Below, piece by piece: positions 38,801 to 48,238 of a stretch of DNA of 64,000 nt (position 1 is its first letter; the number at the start of each line of letters is the position of its first letter). The DNA lies in contig NC_060207.1 in NCBI RefSeq assembly GCF_021130785.1, positions 197,854,001 through 197,918,000 of the forward strand. Reading direction: 5' to 3'. The notes beneath the pieces are model-generated. The model did no database searches. It was given only the letters and a program-made list of their open reading frames with translations, and was not told the origin of the DNA. The stretch is from Homalodisca vitripennis (Eukaryota; Arthropoda; Insecta; Hemiptera; Cicadellidae). The position numbers and the translations under genes were made by a program.

Positions 38801-40855
38801 GCACAGTTTCTGCAAGACGTGTATGGCTCATGACACAAATCAAAGGCCCCTGCGTTATTCATGTCTCCATTAGACGACGATATCACCTACTCGCTTAGCG
38901 CATCGGCGATGAAGCGATCAATAATATAGAGATCTTGCAAAACGTAACGGTTCTGTTTCCCGTCTATACATATAATGTTTCAGACAGAACAGAAACATAT
39001 TTAGCGATTAATAATAAAGTATTAATGTCGCAAAACATAAAGAATCTGTTTCCCGCCATTTACATAATGTCTCACTTATAAAAGGAACTGATGTAATGAT
39101 CAATATTTCCGTTAACATAATGTTTCACATAGAACAGATACCAATGTGCGTAACGCCAAGACGAACAACATTGAATTATGCTATAAATTACCGATTTGTG
39201 CTCTAAGGTTTTCATATTGCTTAAAAAATTATAATATTGATTTGTAGAAGATCGTCATGAATTTTATCAGGATAAGAATTTAGGAAAAACCTAATTTAAT
39301 TCACAGTATAAAACGTCCTGAAGCTTATAATCTGCTCTTTGAAATTTATCGCTTTTGACAGTAATGTAAGATTACATTTGAACTATATCTAGTGTACGAA
39401 ATTCATAGTGTAAATTTATAATATAATAAGCTTTTCTATAATTCCCATTGGTAAATAAGATCAAACCAATATAGAGCATTTATATAGTAAAACCCTCAAA
39501 ATCTTAGTTAGAAATGTGTTAGAAAGGTACGTTGGTGTCAAATATAAAGGAATTAATGAGGTAATATCTCTCTTAAGAGATGAGACAGGTAAAGTCTTAT
39601 GACTAATAGCTCATTATCTTATTGGTTTTCGGACTTTCATTTATAAACATGCTTATGCATTTTAAATACATGTCAAGAATTCTTCTTAAATTTTCATTGC
39701 AAGTAGGCCTACCTTACGGTCCAGTTACGGAAATCGTATATTTTAATTTTACAACTGTCCTTGAGTTTACGTGAAATCGAGGTGTTTAATAATATATTTT
39801 TTTGACCTTAGAGAACCAAAGATTACAAGGGATTTGAGAAGAGGTAATGAATAATGTTTTAATGAGTAACTCAATGAATTATGCACTTTAAACTTCTTAT
39901 AGAAATGAAAACTCTACCTTGGCCATTTAGTGTTTCAGGGACATCAATTCTATATGCGACCATTATCAGACCAAATTTTGTACATGAGCACATACTGTGT
40001 TTTGAAGTTGTTTCAATATATTGCAATCATCATAACTTATAATTAATTATTATAAAGTTATAACTTATTGAAAGGATAATAGGATTTTAGACATTTGACA
40101 TAGTTATATTTAAAAAAATTATAAATCCATGTATAATGTTTTAACGTCAAATGGTGGCAAGTCCGAAATCCTAAAATCTTTTATCGCCCATAACACATTT
40201 TCAACATTAAGTAAAATTTACTGTTATATGAAATAAATACGGCTAAAACTAATGGCTATAATCCCTCTGAATGAAAAAACCATTTTTAACAATTTATAAA
40301 TGTCTAGGGTTAATACAGACAAAATTACATGCGTACATGTGAATTACTTATGCATTACATACGCGTAGTTAGGCGTACTAGTATTAGTTGGGAAAAATAG
40401 CTTACCTTTTATCAGTATAAGTGAAAATATTTTAAGAGTTTTTGATAGGTCACTAATCTTCTGTTTATAAATGTCAACGCTTTAGCAATTCAGCGTTCAA
40501 AAAAACTATTCATTGTAATTTCGAAATGCACGATTAAAAAATTATAAATTAGTCCACTTATAAATATTTAAACATATGAATGAATACCTATTTCACACTT
40601 TAACTAACAAATATACATTCGAGCAGATCATGCTGACATTTCATAATCTACGTGTTACCACATTTATACACTAACAAGAAGAGAATCATGATGAAAGTAA
40701 ATATGATATGTTAGTAACGCACATTAAGAGAATTTTAGTATTTAGTTTTCTTTACTAGTATAAAACAAATACTAACCTTTATCTACAAATTGATAGTAGT
40801 TCTCGGGTCTTATGGTCTGCGAAGAGTTCGCTAGATCCTGCAGATACTCGCCCAT
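26578..40855 (-). CDS. ELOVL fatty-acid elongase gene 1 (7 coding exons, complete CDS)
   Basis: Very-long-chain 3-oxoacyl-CoA synthase of the ELOVL (GNS1/SUR4) family, an ER multipass membrane enzyme that condenses malonyl-CoA with a long acyl-CoA. Joining exons 40855-40777, 36250-36060, 34339-34250, 33921-33865, 32505-32400, 30757-30621 and 26757-26578 gives one open frame of 279 codons plus TGA, a normal family length. Every junction is GT-AG, and intron phases are 1,0,0,0,1,0. Visible motifs are KIIDLLDT (132-139), LRKK (144-147), the catalytic histidine box HLYHH (155-159), HIVMYSYY (189-196) and TKLQLAQ (216-222, the TxxQxxQ motif). Several hydrophobic stretches fit the usual seven-helix topology. 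The chosen ATG lies in GAGATGG, a good start context, and the protein then begins MGEYLQDL. The C-terminus is basic but lacks a clean KKXX retrieval signal. The exact substrate class cannot be read from sequence. A tandem paralog lies upstream at 60046-63511. Confidence 0.95.
27128..27650 (+). mobile_element. non-LTR retrotransposon 3' end fragment, copy 1 (probable)
   Basis: A less A+T-rich block that ends in an A-rich tail (from 27627). Its right half recurs at 45290-45700 on the plus strand and at 35400-35895 on the minus strand. The shared end includes CTCCGGAAG, then GCAAAGGTCC, then TGTCCTAA or similar. A 127-codon ORF inside (27128-27511) has low-complexity, non-protein-like content and is not called a gene. 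5' truncation plus an A-tail is the usual form of a dead LINE (or SINE) insertion. The family is not identified. Confidence 0.55.
29758..30215 (+). repeat. dispersed repeat family C, two copies in tandem (ELOVL intron 6)
   Basis: Two units about 185 bp apart, each with TGCCACCAT, ACTAATGTAAAAATA or similar, GCTCA(G/A)(C/T)(T/C)AAATCC, a T-rich part and a GATATC(T/C) block. The second continues into ACAGACAGATAGACAGACAG and GTTTCGCTAAATCTCAGTCA. Located in intron 6 of elongase gene 1. Confidence 0.55.
30621..30757 (-). CDS. ELOVL gene 1, coding exon 6
   Basis: 137 nt, residues 175-220. Acceptor TTTCAG|CCCA, donor CTG|GTAAGT. It encodes [15 protein letters not shown], the second conserved histidine motif, and then [11 protein letters not shown], the first half of TxxQxxQ. 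The length equals gene 2's matching exon. Confidence 0.96.
32400..32505 (-). CDS. ELOVL gene 1, coding exon 5 (catalytic histidine box)
   Basis: 106 nt, residues 140-174 plus one base. Acceptor TTCCAG|TGCA, donor AAAG|GTAAAA. It encodes [20 protein letters not shown], which includes LRKK and the active-site HxxHH box, followed by [15 protein letters not shown]. The exon length equals that of the matching exon in gene 2. Confidence 0.96.
32714..32928. repeat. long perfect inverted repeat (74-bp arms) with AT-microsatellite loop, ELOVL intron 4
   Basis: Left arm 32714-32787 and right arm 32855-32928 are exact reverse complements. They include non-simple sequence such as CAGTAGAAATAAAGCCTAAA. 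The ~67-bp spacer is (TA)n. It lies about 209 nt upstream of the 3' splice site of exon 5 of elongase gene 1 and could form a long hairpin in the pre-mRNA. Confidence 0.93.
32988..33705. repeat. three-copy tandem array of a ~240-bp unit, ELOVL intron 4
   Basis: Units begin at 32988, 33230 and 33469 with AGCTCAATGG or AGCTTAATGG and are nearly identical throughout, for example CACAATTCCGAGGAGAAGAT in each. Lengths are about 242, 239 and 237 bp. No unit has a coding frame. High identity points to recent duplication. Confidence 0.93.
33717..33746. repeat. short perfect hairpin just past the tandem array
   Basis: ACTGATATCT and AGATATCAGT form 10-bp perfect arms around a 10-nt loop, 12 bp beyond the third tandem unit. 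Confidence 0.8.
33865..33921 (-). CDS. ELOVL gene 1, coding exon 4 (57-nt micro-exon)
   Basis: 57 nt, residues 121-139, phase 0 at both ends. Acceptor TTTTCAG|TTCC, donor ACG|GTAGGT. It encodes [19 protein letters not shown], whose end is the family's K-(F/I)-(I/E)-x-x-D-T motif. An Asp stands where most members have Glu. Confidence 0.93.
34250..34339 (-). CDS. ELOVL gene 1, coding exon 3
   Basis: 90 nt, residues 91-120, phase 0 at both ends. Acceptor TTTCAG|ATAT, donor ATT|GTAAGT. It encodes the loop and helix entry containing [16 protein letters not shown], equivalent to the 'C-P-x-D-x-S-x-x-x-x-R' part of insect elongases. Confidence 0.93.
35400..35895 (-). mobile_element. non-LTR retrotransposon 3' end fragment, copy 3 (probable), in ELOVL intron 2
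   Basis: Read on the minus strand, this block aligns with the end of the 27128-27650 copy (ATCTAGATAGGATGCGGCG against ATCTCGATAGGAGGCGGCC, then CCGGAAG, then GCAAAGGTCC). The 138-codon plus-strand ORF 35479-35895 is antisense to this repeat and is not supported as a gene. It lies inside intron 2 of elongase gene 1 in the same transcriptional orientation. Confidence 0.5.
36060..36250 (-). CDS. ELOVL gene 1, coding exon 2
   Basis: 191 nt covering residues 27-90. Acceptor TTTTCAG|AGGG, donor CTC|GTAAGA. It encodes [13 protein letters not shown], then a hydrophobic first membrane helix, then [17 protein letters not shown]. That last part matches the family's conserved G-P-x-x-M-x-x-(R/K)xP-(F/Y) region, followed by a second hydrophobic helix ([13 protein letters not shown]). 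Confidence 0.95.
38914..39155. repeat. degenerate tandem repeat, three ~90-bp units, ELOVL intron 1
   Basis: Units start at about 38914, 39004 and 39098 (GCGATCAATAATA, GCGATTAATAATA, ATGATCAATAT). They share CTGTTTCCCG, ATAATGT(T/C)TCA and AGAACAGA. The spacing is regular, but the third unit is partial. Confidence 0.65.
40777..40855 (-). CDS. ELOVL gene 1, coding exon 1
   Basis: Encodes residues 1-26, starting [12 protein letters not shown], plus the first base of codon 27. The donor is AAAG|GTTAGT (intron phase 1). This is the hydrophilic N-terminus that precedes the first membrane segment. The sequence around and upstream of it is less A+T-rich than the surroundings, as expected for a first exon. 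Any untranslated exon further upstream cannot be seen. Confidence 0.88.
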
Positions 40856-40970
40856 CTCGAGAGGAAGAAACGAACAACCTGAGGTCCGCGCTCAGATAGG
40901 AACTCCCAACTAAACAATCTCGGGTCAGAGAGGGGGCTGTTTTTAGTTCAGCACAAGGTAAAGGTTCCAT
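40779..40970 (-). other. upstream AUG with a 63-codon ORF overlapping the ELOVL gene 1 start
   Basis: An out-of-frame ATG (40970-40968, context CTTATGG) begins MEPLPCAELK and runs through the elongase ATG into exon 1, ending at TAA just before the splice donor. If the mRNA starts upstream of it, ribosomes initiating here would bypass the main start. The weak -3 base suggests leaky scanning. The transcript start is unknown, so this is only a possibility. Confidence 0.3.
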
Positions 40971-40999
40971 AAGCACAGATTTCGTCGAGCCCCGCTAAT

Positions 41000-43008
41000 A
41001 AAAACTAGGCTGGAGAAAAACGTCAGGAAATATAAAGAGCAAGTTTTTGTTAGGGCTCGTGTACTTTTTGTAGGACGAAGGCCGCTCGCAGCTCGTTCTA
41101 TCAGCTATTACATTATGGTTGCATATCGTATGTACTTTTTATCTATTTGAACTAAATGATCAAGAGAATATTGTCTTTATTTTAATAGCTTAACTCTCCC
41201 CCCACCCAAATAAAATAAATAACGTTGTATGTGATGATACCTCAGGTACTCAACTTAAAATTTGTAATTTCTTTGTTTGAAAAGAAAATTTTTATTTTAA
41301 AACTACTTATTTGTAAGAGAAACTTAAGTAAACGACTTCTTTGTTTAAGCGTTTTTATTGACCATAGATTATTTTAAAGGACATCGGACTTCAACCATCG
41401 TTCTATAGTATAAAAAGAGAAAACTACGTTTTGAGGATTGTACTATTCCCAAATCCTCAGGAGAACGAAATCAAGAATACATACAATCAAAGAAAGACTG
41501 CAACAAGAGTAGCTATGAACTTGCTACGCAATAAATGAAATGAGGTATTTATTGTGTCGAATTAAAATAAATTGCAAGCGAAATTCAAGATTACTTTGTT
41601 AAAGGATACTATTCGAGGCTGTGTAAGTATGAAACAAACTAAAACGAATCAATTCACATTGTTTACCCAACGAATTATAGTTTACCAAACTAAAACAAAC
41701 AAAAATAAAATGTTTTTGCAATATAAAATTAAAAGTAAAATACGCAACGTTTAATGGTAGTAAAACTTTTAAAAATTGTTCGATATTAAAATAATGTTTT
41801 TCATTTCAATTTCCCAAATAGAAAACTAACTTTATTCCATTTGAATTCTTGTAAGTGAAAGTTGGGATTATTAAATTAGATATATAAGATATTAGAGATA
41901 TAAGTCCTTTCATACATTGAGCAACATTTTTACTCTTGTAATCTATTGTATAAACGATGAAAACTATTTCTGTGTGTTTCCTGTTAATTTTTTTGACTTT
42001 AACATAATTACAAATAATTACTATCCAGTCCAAAAAAGAATATATAATATATATATATATATAAAAGAATAAAACTTCAAATAAACAACGTTCTAATTAT
42101 TGTTATAAATATTAGCTGTGTTGGCTTGTGGTCTAGGATTATTTGTAATGAATACACCAGTAACTAGAAAGACTATGAGACGTGGGCTAAAAATCAAACC
42201 TTTTGCAATCCAATGAAAGTTCTTTATGTATTCAATGGTCAAATATTCCAGTGATTCCTATGTGAAAGATTCTTTAAATTGTTGGATTATTGAACGTGAA
42301 CTTCCAAAGTCCAAACATTACTACCAGTCATGCAGAAAGAGTAACAGGAAATTAGAATCATGAATCAGCGAATAATTTTTTCTATTATCAGGTGCGAGAC
42401 TGAGCCTTGACTAATTAGTGAGGACAGGAAGTGGAAGGGCGGCCATGCAAGTGACACTTCGGAACTGGAGACAGGAGTCTGGCTGGTGATCGAAATTCCG
42501 ATCAAGGTTAACTGCTACATTCAAGGTTTGGCAACAAACTTATTCTTCATGTGTACTACTGATTATAATCAGTGTGATATTGTTTATAAAAATCGTTGAG
42601 TTAACAGTTTAAGTTTCTTATGTGTTTTTTATTAATATTTTTAGAGATACTATATAACTAAGGCGGTAAAATTATTTATTGTAATACTTAAATTAAGTAA
42701 TTTATTTAATTATTATTTATTTACATTATTTGCTTTTTCAGTCTGGTTGTTAACAGTAAGAGGTTTTCGATGGTTATCATTTAAACAATTATAAATATTA
42801 TACATTTTACTCTAAACACCTTTGTAATAGAGGCAATTCGACTACTTGAAAGAAAAGATAATTATATATTGTTATTATTACTCAACTAAGAGATGATTAT
42901 ACATATTTCATATCACATATATAAAACGTATGTACAGGTATGTGGTGTGGTATAACAATTTTGTAATAATGAAAGAGGTTCTATTACACATGTATTATTT
43001 TCTACAAC
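41000..43008. other. region upstream of ELOVL gene 1
   Basis: 5' flank of elongase gene 1, which is transcribed leftwards. The segment 40860-41110 is less A+T-rich, as expected for a 5' UTR and proximal promoter. A second G+C-richer patch at 42380-42540 could hold an untranslated first exon, but no splice pattern proves it. Nothing else is recognised. Confidence 0.35.
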
Positions 43009-43010
43009 AC

Positions 43011-44042
43011 AGTGCGACTTAAAAATATGAAAACACTCTGTTCATTTTTTATGGTTTAAGATGGAGCGATGGAACTCGTGACACCTTTATAGGAAATATA
43101 AGTGAACTTTTTAGTCACTGTTACAACTTTGCCCGTTCCTGAAAATGGGATTTTTTGGGGGGACAGCTTAAAATGTGTTTTGGTCATCCAGGTTTAAGCT
43201 GTTTAAAACCCATTGTTTGCCGATGGGACCCATGGGTCTCGCGCCGAACTTTCCCGAGAGGCGGTCGGGACCTTTCGGTCCCGCCTTTATGGTAAGTTTA
43301 TCCACAAAAACAATTTTCAGTCCCTAAGGTACGTTTAATAAAGTTTTTTCGGCAAGGAATGTGTTAAGCTCTTTACAGCTGCCTGTTTGATGGATACGTT
43401 GGATTGTTTTTTGAACTCCTGATTTAGATGCAGGGTTTTGATTGGGATAAATTTCATTAAATAAATTCCTTACTTCATCATAAGACCTCACCCGGTCTCC
43501 GTAGCCTCGCATCATCAGTTCTTGTTCACTTAAATTGTCCATTTCAACGTAAAGTATCACAGAAACATGTCTTAACTTAGTTTGTCCCAACCAAAAACTG
43601 AACAAAATATTGGACTTCTTCAAAACTGATAAGATAAGGAAGACCTGCCCTGCAGGTAATAAATGTAATATAGGTTTGAGTCTATAAGGTAAGTATTTAA
43701 TTTATTTGTTTCCTAAATGTAGATGTTCATGTTTTATCGCAATTAATTTTTAATAATTTCTGTGAGCTACCATTTTGTACTAGGTTGAGACATAAAGCAC
43801 AAGTTTCTATTGTTTTTTTCTTTCATCCATAACTTTTGAATGAGGAATCACTTAATGTGTCTTTACATTTAAAACATTTTGAGCCGCCTTTCCCAAACTA
43901 CCATTTTCAGGAGATAGGCAAAATTGTTACAGAGGTTAAAAAGTTCACTTCTATTAGCTAGGAGCTTGTGCAAAGTTCCATTACTCTATCCTTATCCACC
44001 AAAAAATAAAGAAAATGTATCTATACTTCTAACTCACACTAT
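43011..44042 (-). mobile_element. ~1-kb DNA transposon remnant with long imperfect inverted ends
   Basis: The left arm (about 43011-43190) and the reverse complement of the right arm (about 43863-44042) align over roughly 170 bp with scattered differences. Shared blocks include ATGGAAC, AGTGAACTTTTTA and CCTGAAAATGG, and the tips read AGTGCGACTTA and AGTGTGAGTTA. Between them lies a transposase N-terminal fragment on the minus strand. Arms this diverged imply an old insertion. A clear TA duplication is not visible. Confidence 0.6.
43324..43542 (-). pseudogene. transposase N-terminal (helix-turn-helix) fragment
   Basis: From the ATG at 43542 the product reads MDNLSEQELMMRGYGDRVRS, then YDEVRNLFNEIYP, then GVQKTIQRIHQTGSCKE. 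This resembles the N-terminal DNA-binding region (DUF4817-like) of arthropod Tc1/mariner-type transposases: a helix, a variable loop ending in YP, then a recognition helix ending in (R)xHxTGS. After TGSCKE the expected linker and catalytic domain are missing, and the frame ends after about 72 codons. The upstream 27 codons of the open frame are unlikely to be coding. The assignment rests on pattern similarity alone. Confidence 0.5.
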
Positions 44043-45289
44043 ATTTTTACTTTCATATAATTTCTAAGAAATCACAAGGATTTGTAATGACGCTTTCCTA
44101 CCTTTCCAGGCAACGTATAATACTAGAATTTAAATAAATAAAACAAGAAAATAGAGATTTCAAAGTTTGCAGGGGTGAAGTAGGACATCGGCCCGGACGC
44201 TTCTATTACCTCGGCGAGCGTGACAAAGCTCACAATAGGAACAGTATAATTCTGTAGAATGAGCAGTCAAAGTCCCTTGTTTGGTTCATTACCAGTTTCA
44301 GAGAGAAGTATATCATAGACAGTCCTCTCTGGCAGGTTGTTAGTATAGGAAGTTGCTGTAATGTATTTTAAATATTAATATTCAAATAAAATTTAGATTT
44401 TGTAACAACCTAAACATTAGTAACAATACACTGCTAGCCAGCTTTATTGTAAATTTACTTGCTTCAAAATTCGAATATTTCTAGTAAATAAAACATGGAA
44501 AATAATAAGAATTTTTCGGCATTTTAAAAGTTAAAAATGTAGTATAAATAAAAATGTACGACATTGATTTAAATATCAATTATAAAATTCTTTGAAATAA
44601 ATGAACAACTAACTTAGAAAATTGTAATCAAGCATGAATGTGTCTTTTTTATCTACATTTATGGTTATTGGTAGCGATGCCCAATATAACAAACATGTCC
44701 CTCCACATAACGTTTTAAGCTAAACTCTACTTCATTAGGTAGATTGATATAATTAGCAATGAGCCTTGCGATAGATAATAGTAGCTTAAATCAGAATATA
44801 ATCCGAATTTTATCCCTAATCACTTTGAAACCTTTTGGTCTCTTATGGCTATAAGCCATAAAGATATATGTAATTAACTACACTGATTGATTCTAAATCT
44901 GAGATTCATCTAAATTGGTTTGTTTTACATACTGGGTAATCCGCAAAGTTATCAGAAACTTCCAACGTCGATCTTGAAAAATGCCCTCTTTAAAAGAACA
45001 AAAGTTATCAGGAACGATTAAATAGCCATATCCACAAACTGTCAAAAGAAAATATTAAATCTTAAATATCCCTTTCTTTAAAAAATACGGCTAGATATAC
45101 AGAAATCTCATAATAAACACATTTATATTAAAGTATTGTTTGTCCATACATGATTATGAATTAATGTTAATTTGCACGTCGAAATTAAGGACTACTAAAA
45201 TTAATGACTGTTCTATGAATGAAATAATGAATACATTTTAAATTAATAGAGTTTGACCTGTGGATAAAATACATTTCTTATTGTTCTAA

Positions 45290-45700
45290 GGTGGGTTCAC
45301 TTGTGGGTCATGACTGCAGATGACGAGATATTGGGGTGAAAGGATCGATCGATAGGTCTAGCCCAACTGTGGAGGATGGCTGTAAGAATAGATGGAGTTC
45401 CTTAAGTGTTAAAGGCTTTACTGTCGGTAGTCTAAACAAGGAACAACTTTCCTTACGTACCTTCACTGGCAGAGCCAGGAACAGTGCCTTCCCTTCTTCA
45501 TGACTGAAATAATGCACGTTACTCCCCTCCTGTGACCTGGACAGCATGTGGCCCCTACAATAAATGTTACCCACCCTGGAAATCCTGTCACTCTGGGAGC
45601 AAGTGCAAAGGTCTTAAATGAATAAGTTCAATGAGGGATTACTTCAGCTTTTTCGTGCTAAATGAACGATATCAGTAAATTCTCGATAAAAAAAAAGTAA
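45290..45700 (+). mobile_element. non-LTR retrotransposon 3' end fragment, copy 2 (probable)
   Basis: Shares ordered blocks with 27270-27650: GATAGGTCTAG, AACTGTGGAGGATGGCTGT, TTCCCTTCTTC, CCACCCTGGAAATCCTGTCA and GCAAAGGTC. It ends near an A-rich run (45689-45697). It is diverged and 5' truncated. The 88-codon minus-strand ORF here is a shadow. Confidence 0.5.
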
Positions 45701-48138
45701 AATCATAAAAACTTCTGACATCACTAGATTAAGTAAAAGCATGAAAAATGGGGAGATGATAACAGATTTTATGAACTTAACTATTGCAGTACAACAGTTG
45801 CACTACGTTTTTATATCTGTAACGTAACCTCTTTATCAGGTATAGTTATGTATTATTTTATATGTTCCTAGTAAAAGTGTGTATTACTGAACAATTGAAA
45901 TTTCCGACTAAAATTAATCCACCTCTACAAGTCGTAAAATACCAACTTTAAACACAGAATAAACAGCTATATTTCATGAAATCTTCTCCTATGAAAATGA
46001 TAAGCTCATCTGTTAACGGTTAAGCTTTATGGCATGTTAGCTGACGTTCTAAGTGATGGTATATTACTTCAGGATATATTTATAAATTATAAATGTGTTA
46101 AGAGGTTGCATTTAAGTGTAATGGGAAGGAAAATGCAATGTAATACAAAAGAAAAGGATAAGAAGAGTGAGAAGAAGGCGATATCTACATTAGTGTCCAA
46201 CTTAGTCAGTTCATCTTTTTCCTGGTTTAATACACGAATTCGTCCCGGACAGTCCCAATAATCTGTGATTGTTATATTTTTTTTAGAAATTTAGTTTTGC
46301 CATCGGGATTAAAATTCATATAGTTCCCTTGAAGAAAGCTAGTGGTGAGTATGAAATATGATAACCTATTGATATGAATCAGGTAGAACGTTGGATTTGG
46401 TCATATCATAAAAATACGTGGACTTTGACCTTCAACACCAAATATAAGATGTAAGATTCAAATAAATTATTTTAATTTGAAAAGCGAGTAGGTATTCAGT
46501 CAAGAATTTTAGGACTTCAGAAATAGCCAACATGAAAGAATTTATGAAATGATATCTATATAACAAATAACTTTACAAAAATGTTATTTTGTAAATTATT
46601 AAAGGTTATATTCTTGTTAACGTATTCAGCAATATTCCAAAATTATTGAAATTTATGTAACATCTCAAAATACATATGCAGACTTGATTCCAATAATTTG
46701 ACTCAAGGAACTGGTTTGACACCCAGTTGTATACTGAATAATTTTAAGGAAACTGATGTAGGAAAAGAGTAGTAATGATGCTTATGATTTCAATGCATAT
46801 GTAAGTGTGGGTTACGTTCACAGCAGTACTTCACATATCCTTGCTACAGTTGAGAGTAACTTTTAATGAGCAAAATGTTTAATAGGTTGTGCAGATATTT
46901 CGTACGGCAGTCATCAAGTCGCTTTCTTGCACACTTATGTCCTTGCTGCATTTCATTTGGACTACCCCCATGGAGGTTTTATTCCTAGCCTATTATAAAC
47001 GAACACATCGAGCAACTGGGTTTATAAGAATCTCCTTCGTTGAAATCTGCAGCATTTTTTCGTGTTTCACGAAATGTTGTAGTAGTTAGCAATTTTTATG
47101 ATTTTAAGGCAAAAAAACTTCCCATACAAATAATGTTTAATGCTAAGATATACTAAAATTAAAAAAAACAGTAGCAGTCGTGGGACTGCCGATAGAAGTG
47201 AAAACGGAACTATTAAGTTGAGAGTAATTAACAATACGTTATAGTAGCAGTACATCTGTAATTGTAAATGTGACGCGTTTTTAATTTTCCAATTTTAAAA
47301 TCCACGAAAAAATATTATCAAATAACTAGAAATCTATTTTACCACGCTAGTAAGATAAATCTTATACCGTAATAATACTCATTTAATGATGAAGAGGTTA
47401 AATATTAAAAACATAATTAAAATGAATAATGCTAAATTTTAAATACAAATATTCGTACAAAAATATTAAAAATGTTTAAAAATATATTCGTTGTTTTCAT
47501 TATTCATTTATCTGTATAAAAATATTAATATGTTTCATACTCACTTGTAACTTCCCTCGTGGTCAATTTAACTTTACTTACGGATAAAGTATATAATTGC
47601 AATAACAATTAAACCCACAATATTTTTAAAACTAATAAATTAGCTAAATTAACTTGGTTCTTTCGTAAAGGTATTTTCATTGCACAATAAACTAATTTAT
47701 TGAGTTAATACGGTATCAGTGAGCCAATGCGCCAACTACAGTTCCGGCAGAAACGTTCACTCATCACTTCATACGCTACTACAGGCTAAACTAAACTTCC
47801 AATAAAAAAAATGATAAATTACAAAAAAAATATTCATCTATTTTCACACAACTTTCTCGCTGACAAATTTTGTCTGACCAAAAAATAAAAAAAATCCTCG
47901 CTTACTACTTTTTTCTTGTCATTGTAAACGCTATGTAAAACGTAAACAATAATCAAAATTATTTCGAAATGTTTTTAATATTTAAAAAAAGTAACCAATA
48001 GATTGCCAATATTAAGAGCTTTAATTTGACGCATCTTACAGAATTGTACGACATTGGCTTCACTTTTAAATCGCGAGAGAAAGCCGTAAAGGTCACTGAT
48101 TTTCGCAGTCTGTTTTCATACTCCGCCGGGACAGTTTT

Positions 48139-48238
48139 AACACAGCGAGACTGACTTTTTCATGCAGGTTAGTAGTCCGCGGCCAAGTCTACGGTTTAAA
48201 AAAACACAGCGAGACTGACTTTTTCATGCAGGTTAGTA
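48139..48238. repeat. 36-bp direct repeat, 64-bp period
   Basis: The block beginning AACACAGCGAGACTGACTTT and ending AGGTTAGTA occurs exactly at 48139-48174 and 48203-48238. The spacer holds GTCCGCGGCCAAG. It is less A+T-rich than its surroundings. A 60-codon minus-strand ORF next to it (48378-48196) is not recognisable. Confidence 0.9.

Noticed and set aside
41029..41040. TATA box for ELOVL gene 1
   Set aside because: A perfect TATAAA is present only in the plus orientation, while the gene is read from the minus strand. Such motifs are frequent by chance in this DNA.
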